This document shows, piece after piece, positions 56,713-64,000 of a stretch of 64,000 bases of DNA. Origin of the DNA: Micropterus salmoides. Taxonomy: Eukaryota; Chordata; Actinopteri; Centrarchiformes; Centrarchidae. The position numbers and the translations under genes are program-made. Numbering within the stretch: position 1 is the first letter of the stretch; every line of letters begins with the position of its first letter. The notes beneath the pieces were generated by a model, which ran no database searches, was not told the origin of the DNA, and saw only the letters and a list, made by a program, of their open reading frames with translations. The stretch lies in NCBI RefSeq assembly GCF_014851395.1, contig NW_024040817.1, forward strand, positions 19,494,519-19,558,518. The letters run 5' to 3'.

Positions 56713-59700
56713 CTCTTACCGCTGTGGCTTTCTCTAGTTGCTCTGCCACTTTATTGATTGGTTGTCTCGCTTTGTGGCAGGAAACGAGATGGCGGGTCTC
56801 AACACCTGTGTGACCCAGCTGCAGAGAGCTCCTCTAATGATCTGAGCTCGGCTGCCTGGGTCTTGTTCTGCAACCAGCTCCTCACTTGGCTCAGACCTGA
56901 TCAATAGCACACCCATCAGCCTCTCTCATACCGCACAGAAGACAGATGATCCTCCTGTGTGTGTTACAGATGAAATAATGAGAGCACCTGTAGTGGTCTC
57001 TACTACCTTCTGCTTGTTGCAGAAGTTGACAATTTAAAAAACTGAGCTGAGCATCAGGTTGTGTGCCTAAGTGCTTTAGTATTGATCTCACTGATGCTGC
57101 TAATTGATCAGTGGAGCTCTAATCTGTAATTTTGATGTAAACGTGTGCTGATGCCGTCAGCTTGGTGGTAATTTGAGGGCATTTCTGCACCGTTCACACA
57201 GCAAAAGGGCGATAATTCCGAATTAATTAGGCTACGATACACAGGGGAAGGCGCAGCCCATAATAAGACATTTAAAACAGGATGGGATCTGGTATCCAAG
57301 TGCAGGGTATCCATAGAGACCGTTGCTATGGCGGAGAGAAATCTCACCTCATTAGGAACAAATATAAATAGCCCTGCGACTTGGCTTATGGTCATGATGC
57401 CCACGGCTGAGCGAACAGGCTCAGAGGCTTCCAGGTCAATGATACAGGATGAGAGTCAGGATGCGGAGAAAGAGGGAGCAATAAATAGAGGAAATGATTA
57501 AGAGAATTAGAAGAAGGAGGAAAAAGATTGAGTTCCTGAGGACAGGAGAAACGGGGGATGGGGGATGTATGTGTGGGAAAGAAAGAAGATGGGAGAGGGA
57601 AAAAATGGAGCCAGAAACAAAGATTGTCACTTCGGTCTGACAAAAATCTCTCAAATGTCAACCTGTTTGTTTTTGTACTTGAAAATTTGTATGAGGGAGC
57701 TTTATGACCTCTGGGCCCAAAGGATCCATTCAATACCAGTGCAAGTTTTTTATAACAAATGGTGAAATTAAATCAGTGCTACTGTCTTTACGTGCAGTGT
57801 GCAGTTATAATTAAATAAGATTATGAGACACAATCAGGCAACATACAAGCAAGATAACAATAAACTCAACACAGAAGTGCAAAATGAGTAAAATAGCAAA
57901 ATGAGATGGTGTTAATGACATGTGAAAATAAGGATGGAGGTTTTTTTTTTTCTTTATCTCCAAGAACTGACTTTTGCAGAACCGACGTATTCTTTTCCCA
58001 ACGACATACATAATGAGCGAGGAGGGGAGAGAGGAGAGGACGGCAGGAGTTGTGGGAGGAAAGATGGGAGTGGGGGCTGTGAGAGAGGTTGACAGCCAAG
58101 TGGAGAGGAGACAGATGGGCGCAAAGAGAAAACTCGAGACATCCACCACTGATTGCATCAACAGGTCTGAGCCCCTCCAGGTATGCTGCAGTGCACCACA
58201 GTATTACGACAGTATTGACTCATCCTATTGTTGACCGTCCGGAGGTCCTGTATGGACTTCATCTGTCTCACTGCCTCTTTGCTTCCTGTGTTTTGCTTTC
58301 TCTTCCTTTGCAGCTTGCACCCTTAGATAATGTGTGTTTCTTTGACATTTAGTCATCAACTCTCAGTGACAGCTGAAAGTCTGGTTAGTGAGCAAGACCA
58401 AAGAGGCTGGGTGTACTGGTTTCTGTTCAAACATGCGATCTTATTATTCCTTTACATCACATCATTTTCGTTTTCAGTGAGTAGGCGTAATTATTGCACG
58501 ACACTGGAACATAACTGCAATCTCCCCTTTCCTCGTTAATTGCATTTTAACTGCTGAAATCTAGTCCTTTTAAATGTGAGATTATATTAAATCTTATGAC
58601 TCAGTCAGTGATCCATTTGCATGCCCTCACATCAGTGGCCGCAGTGCAGTCTTTGCAAATTTCAGGCAAACTGGTGGGTCAATTAAGGAAGAAAAGGAAG
58701 AGACTCCCTCCTCTCGATGCAAATAAACCTTAAAAGCTTGTCGGGGCTTTCTGTTCTTCAAAGCTAAATGGTTTTCTCTGCCTTTGTTGTGAACAGTGTG
58801 TTTTCAACTCGGGAACAAAGGTGTCTGCGACTGAAAGATGAAAACTGCGACAACTGATGAAGATGGTATAGAGTTCAGACGTACGTTTGTGTGGGCTGTC
58901 TAATTGAGGAGATTGTTTGATTCCTCTCCCTCTGCGTTTCTCTCTCTGAAGACCTGTCAAACTCGCAATCAGCGAAAACAACATGCATAGAAGGAGTGGA
59001 GGAGCAGGAGGGAAAAAGAGTGGAGATGGAAAGACGGCATTTAGGAAGAAAAGGAGGGAGTTTACGCCCACCGCCTAAAGCGATGAGAAGACAGGCAGTG
59101 GAGGGGAGAATGTGTGGAGGAAGCAGTGTGTGAGTGCCAGAGCTCATCAGCCTGTCAAACATCCGTTATAGACCACAAACCCACACAGCCATCGCACTGC
59201 TGAGGTCTATCACCTAACAGGTGCATTTCCTTCACCTTCACACATCTTCTTATACACTCTGATAACATATATACGTGCATGTAGGTGGCCATTTTTACAC
59301 ACATTGAGTTTGAGCCTTGTCCACAAAGCACCAACCCATCTTGGATGGTTTCCATGCAGCAGAGGGTGATCCACACTGAGTCACTCTCATTGATCAGAAA
59401 ATAAAAACAGTCAGGTGGATGCTTCCTTCACCCCTCTACTGAGCTCCTAACTGTTTTAGCTCTGCGCTGGCACAAACTGAGTGCGCACTCTGAGCCCAAC
59501 CCACGTTTGAACCCATATTATTCCTCACTGTGCTCGTAGTTTTGTAATTCTGACTGCTGACGCACTGCATCTAAATTCATCATCCACTTTCCCCTGGGGG
59601 TTACATCAGAGCTTCATACACTTTATGTTTTTGTTTTTACCTCAGGTACCCCCAGATATAGTTTAGATATAGTTACAGTTTAGACCACAGGACGTTGCAT

Positions 59701-60334
59701 AAAGGTGGTGTCACAGGAGCCCCGTCGAATGAGGCCAGTGTTCTTTGTTTCTGTTGTGGGTGGGAAATGAAGCAGCGACTGATGCCTCTAATTAGGATAG
59801 TCAATCCTCATGAAATCAGTGAATTGTACCACTGAAGCCTTCTCAAGGGGTCTCTCCTATATCCTGGTCCCTACATTACCCTATATTTTACTCCCTCTCT
59901 AGTCCCTACAGTGACTTTACTAATTTCTTCATTAATAATCATTAGATACATTTGGAAGCAAATTCTTCGTTTATGAAGCAAAACAGCAGTGACATTTGCC
60001 TGCATCCTACCAATGAGTACTGTGAGATCTGTAAATAAAATAAAATGAGTTCCTGTAGATATATTAACGCGTACAAAAATATACAATAATATCTCTAAGG
60101 GGACTGATTTGGTATGATATTATAGTGATCACATTCTAAAATCCATTAAATATAAATTACCATATATTTTTTTACTTTTTGAATCCTTTTAGAGTAATGG
60201 GTTTTCCGACATGAGCATTCATTTATCATGAGGATTCAAATTTTCTTTCATTCATAATATATAATCAAAGATATTTTACATAAAAAAAAGTTGGATTAGA
60301 TTCAACTTATTCAACTACAAAAAATGTAGTTTAG

Positions 60335-60335
<1 letters not shown>

Positions 60336-60423
<88 letters not shown>
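60336..60423. repeat. (TC)n microsatellite
   Basis: About 44 uninterrupted TC units, directly next to the 5' edge of the LINE fragment. Confidence 0.97.
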
Positions 60424-60425
<2 letters not shown>

Positions 60426-60429
60426 GGTT

Positions 60430-61930
60430 CCCATCACCTGGATTGACTACAAGAAAGTCTATGACTCAATGCCACATACATGGATACTGGAATGCTTGGA
60501 AATGTACAAGATCAACAGGACACTAATAGCATTCATCAAGAACTCAATGGAGCTGTGGAAAACAAGTCTGGAATCAAGTGTGCGGCATATACCAAGGCGA
60601 TGCACTATCTCCGCTGCTGTTCTGCATAGGCCTGAACCCCCTCAGCCAGATCATCACAAAGACTGGCTATGGATACCGGTTCCGAAGTGGAACCATCAGT
60701 CACCTCCTCTACATGGATGACATCAAGCTGTATGCCAAAAATAAGCGAGACATCAACTAACTGATCCACACTAAAAAGGATCTACAGCAACGACATTGGA
60801 ATGTCGTTCAGACTGGACAAGTGTGGCCGCATGGTATCAAAAAGAGGGAAGATGATCAGAACCGAGGGGGTTGAACTACCAGAAGGCCACATTGCAGATG
60901 TTCAGGACATCTACAAATACCTTGGGGTGCCACAGGTTAATGGAAACCATGAGAAGGCAGCAAGGAAGTCCGCCACAGCCAAATACCTACAGAGAGTAAG
61001 GCAGGTCCTGAAATGTCAGCTGAATGGGAAGAACAAGATTCGAACCATCAACACATACGCCCTGCCAGTCATCAGATACCCCGCTGGTATAATAAACTGG
61101 CCAAAGGAGGAGATAGAGGCTACTGACATCAAGACAAGAAAGCCCCTCACAATGCATGGAGGGTTTCACCCCAAATCCAGCACCCTGAGACTGTACACCA
61201 AGCGTAGCGAGGGAGGCCGAAGGCTAGTGAGTGTCAAGACCACTGTCAGGATGAAACGACGAAGATCCAGGAGTACATCAGGAAGATGGGCTCCAAAGAT
61301 GAAGGGCTTAGTGAATACCTCAGGCAGCAGAAACCTGAGGGTGAGGACAAGGAAGACGAAGAAGACAAGCCGCTGCACGGCATGTACTACAGACAAATAG
61401 AAGAAGTGGCTCATATCAAGAAATCCTACCAGTGGCTGGAAAAGGCTGGATTAAAGGACAGCACAGAAGCACTAATCATGGCGGCACAAGAACAGGCACT
61501 CAGTACAAGATTAATAGAGGCTGGGGTCTTCCACACCAGGCAGCACCCCAGGTGAAGACTATGCAAGGATGCCCCTGAGACAGTGCAGCACATAACAGCA
61601 GATGATAAGATGCAGGCAGGAAGTGCGTACATGGAACGCCATAACCAGGTAGATGGCATAGTGTACAGGAACATCTTCCATGAGTATGAGCTGGAAGTCC
61701 CAAGGTCAAAATGTAAGAGCCCCCAGTGGTAATCGGAGCACTGGGGGCTGTGACCCCCAAAATGGGAGAGTGGCTACAGCAGATTCCAGGTAAAACATCA
61801 GAGGTCTCTGTCCAGAAGAGTGCAGTCCTATAAACAGCTAAGATACTGCGCAGAACCCTCAAACTCCCAGGCCTCTGGTAGAGGACCCGAGCTTGAGGAT
61901 GACACATACCACCCCGCAAGGTGTGAGAGG
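60430..61930 (+). mobile_element. 5'-truncated, inactivated non-LTR retrotransposon (LINE)
   Basis: Degraded reverse transcriptase and C-terminal region of a non-LTR element. WIDYKKVYDSMPHTWILECL, CGIYQGDALSPLLFCIGLNP and LLYMDDIKLYAK (the YMDD-type catalytic motif near 60709-60720) lie in successive frames. They are followed by IYKYLGVPQVNGNHEKA, KPLTMHGGFHPKSSTLRLY, KSYQWLEKAGLKDSTEALIM and YMERHNQVDGIVYRNI. At least three frame changes and stops (for example TAA near 60758) break it. Near 61713 the sequence jumps to VVIGALGAVTPKMGEWLQQI, omitting about 75 codons that in relatives appear to include a restriction-like endonuclease motif. It ends at the LKLPGLW stop region. An RLE-type clade (R2/R4-like) is my inference. 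Confidence 0.88.
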
Positions 61931-62857
61931 GGGATTTTTATTTATTTTTTTATAGGTGGAGATGTAACTGTGATATATACAAAATAAAATAACACAATAT
62001 ACAAAATGTACAGTATGAATGAATGCAGCTATGATATATGTCAGTAATGTAACTATGATCTGGACAGAAAGGTTGTGGTTATGTGATATACAGGACACAC
62101 AACAAGTTTGCGTGTAGCATGTACAGTGTAAAAGATGATGATATGTATAGTTGAATATGGTCTGAGTTTAATATAATCAGTGCAAATATAAATAAAATAA
62201 TGGGAAGTGCAAATAAAGTAGCAGCAGAATGTAAAGATGATTTGTTTAAATTGATCATTTTTGAAATATACAGTACCTTTTATTAGGATTTTTTTACTTC
62301 CATCCGTATTTTTATACAATTTATATAATTTGGACAGTATGCCGCATTTGAATTAGGAAGCCTGCACTCAGCATGTTTACCTCATTTGAATAGAGAAGCT
62401 GGAAGTCTGGTACAGAACATCATAAAGACTGTTCTTATTCTGAGCCATAGTTCACATGAAAACAAAATCATAAAAATTATGTATTCTTAATTAGAATTAA
62501 TGAAGCCTGAAAGAAAGGCTGTGCTACTGTGTCTCACTGAGGTTAGGAAGCAAAGGAGGAGGTCTATTTGTCTGTTTCATGTCTGTGGCTGTCTAGTCAC
62601 CCGGCCACATGCTCCATCATAGTTTAAATATTCATAGCCCTCCCTCTGAATATTCATGAGGCCCCTATTAATATTTATGAGCTTCACTTGTTGAGGTGTC
62701 ACTCGATCTCTTGTACGCACATGCACACACAGACATTTACACACACTGATGATCAGAGGGGATAGCTATGTCTACACTGGCAGATTCACAAGCAGTGGTG
62801 TAATTTACTCAAGGTGTGATGTAATGGTAAATAAAAAGTGTGGCCTTTTGTTTAGCT

Positions 62858-63395
62858 AAGTAGTACAATTTGGGGAAATATGCTTGTTTACTTTCTAGGT
62901 GAGAGTCAGATGAGAAGACTGACAGTAAATATGAAGTTGGAGCCAGCAACCTCTTAGCTTAGCTTAGCTTAGCTTAGTCTGAAAACTGCCGGAAAATGCT
63001 ATCCTGGCTCAGAACATTAAAAGACCTGCCTAGAAGCCCCTAAAGCTCACTAATTCACACGTTATATATGAATTGTTCAATCAGTACAAAAAACAAAAGT
63101 GTAAAAGTAACAGTTCAACATTTTCAATAAAAGTCAAACACAAAAAATTAAAATAGCGGATTGCTGTTTTTACACTTCACTTTATGTACAGATTTAACAA
63201 ACAAGATATAACGTGCTAACTAGTGAGTTTTAGAGGTGCTGGTAGACGTTTTGTTAGTTTTAGACTGAGCCAGGCAAGCTGTTTTCCCCTGTAGTGCTAC
63301 AAGTCAGTCTTTATGCTAAGCTAAGCTAATTGGCTCCAGCTTAATATTTAGTATACAGACACAAAAGTGGTATCAGCCATGTCATGCAACATCAT
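62858..63395. repeat. Inverted pair of family B repeats
   Basis: Left copy (about 62858-63110): GAGCCAGCAACCTCTTAGC, four tandem CTTAG units and AAAGCTCACTAATTCACACG. Right copy (about 63165-63395) is reversed: GTGAGTTTTAGAGGTGCTGG, ATGCTAAGCTAAGCTAATTG and GGCTCCAGC. The copies face each other around a 55-bp AT-rich spacer. Confidence 0.65.
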
Positions 63396-63841
63396 CAAAT
63401 TAGACATCAAATTAGTATATTTCTCAAAATAGGAATAACTTTTTAGGCTAATTATGAACTCAGAATTTAGTAACACACTATAGCAAGTCCAGCAATCTAA
63501 CTCTGACACTGTAGATGTATAGCTAATGTGTATGTAGATAAATATTTGACGTTATATGGACTCAAAGTTTGTGTGTCTACCAGAGAGAAAGTGAGTTTAC
63601 CCTCCCTGAGAGGGCCACTCTAATCCGAGTTCCAGTCAGGTCTTTAAACAGACACCCCTGCACCTCAGTGAGGCTCTGACTGATGTAACAGTATGACACA
63701 AACACACATAAAAACACACAGTCAGCTGTGCACTTTCTAATGGGGTGTGTTTATATAACAAGTTCCGGTATTTCTGTGCGCCACTAAGTCTCTGTCCTGC
63801 GTGCAAACATGCCAAGCATACTGCCAGAACCAGTAGACAGC

Positions 63842-63843
<2 letters not shown>

Positions 63844-63881
<38 letters not shown>
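63844..63881. repeat. (TG)n microsatellite
   Basis: About 18 TG units near the window end. Confidence 0.95.
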
Positions 63882-63882
<1 letters not shown>

Positions 63883-64000
63883 TATCATAGGCCACTTTCG
63901 AGGACACATTTAAGATTATGTGTACACCAGTTGTCTGTGGATGACTTCTTGTTGTTAAGTGGGTGAAAGAAATTGTCCCCGATATGATTTTGCTGCATTT

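Larger units (their letters stand above)
53160..60330. other. Gene-free region downstream of pdcd6ip
   Basis: No protein gene recognised. It holds a (TG)n run at 53532-53567, pyrimidine-rich tracts (53.6-53.9 and 55.6-55.8 kb), a minisatellite at 54985-55243, a (TG)n run at 56679-56711 and unique complex sequence between 56.75 and 59.2 kb that may include conserved regulatory DNA. Long ORF-like stretches here are low-complexity artefacts. Confidence 0.7.
61931..64000. other. Distal gene-free region
   Basis: No gene recognised. It holds AT-rich sequence with repeated GTGCAAATAAA-type words (61.95-62.25 kb), a cluster of TATTCATGAG-like words (62629-62681), an inverted pair of family B repeats (62858-63395) and a (TG)n run at 63844-63881. 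Confidence 0.7.

Noticed and set aside
57392..57733. 113-codon - strand ORF
   Set aside because: The purine-rich + strand gives Ser/Pro/Leu-rich low-complexity peptide in reverse, with no domain or splice support.
60430..61930. Retroviral pol or a host gene at the YMDD motif
   Set aside because: The motif order and C-terminal sequence fit a non-LTR retrotransposon. There are no LTRs, gag or protease, and the frame is broken repeatedly.
1..64000. CRISPR arrays, operons, integrons or phage genes
   Set aside because: The spliced gene structure and repeat types show vertebrate nuclear DNA. The tandem repeats seen are mini- and microsatellites without spacer variation.

Overview
This is vertebrate nuclear DNA, most likely a spiny-rayed (percomorph) teleost. 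Introns are short, the coding exons closely match vertebrate proteins, and the dispersed repeats are types common in fish genomes (a long-TIR Tc1 element, hAT-, Harbinger- and piggyBac-like MITEs, an endonuclease-type LINE, many CA/TG microsatellites). Family names rest on recognising conserved protein and repeat sequence by eye; no search was run.

Three protein-coding genes lie head to tail on the + strand. (1) The 3' half of clasp2, a microtubule plus-end stabiliser, runs from 1253 to a stop at 16369 and a poly(A) signal near 17.78 kb. Its 5' exons lie outside the window. (2) ubp1, a CP2/LSF-family transcription factor, starts at 21552 and stops at 31896 (16 coding exons, 542 codons). A second possible first exon lies at 20253-20326. 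(3) pdcd6ip (ALIX), the ESCRT-associated Bro1 protein, starts at 36286 and stops at 52271 (18 coding exons, 872 codons). Exon phases are consistent throughout ubp1 and pdcd6ip. In clasp2 one exon (13855-14048) carries an apparent frameshift.

The three products do not form one pathway; they are neighbours by conserved synteny. CLASP2 and ALIX both act in the cytoplasm on the cytoskeleton or membranes during division, and UBP1 is nuclear. From 53.2 kb to the end I find no host gene, only repeats, a dead LINE copy (60.4-61.9 kb) and unique sequence that may hold regulatory elements.

Most noteworthy: an upstream ubp1 exon whose start resembles that of the paralogue TFCP2L1; a likely 3-nt microexon and a 20-codon cassette in clasp2; the clasp2 frameshift; a strong-context uORF before ubp1; and a nested transposon whose Tc1 transposase has lost its first catalytic Asp.
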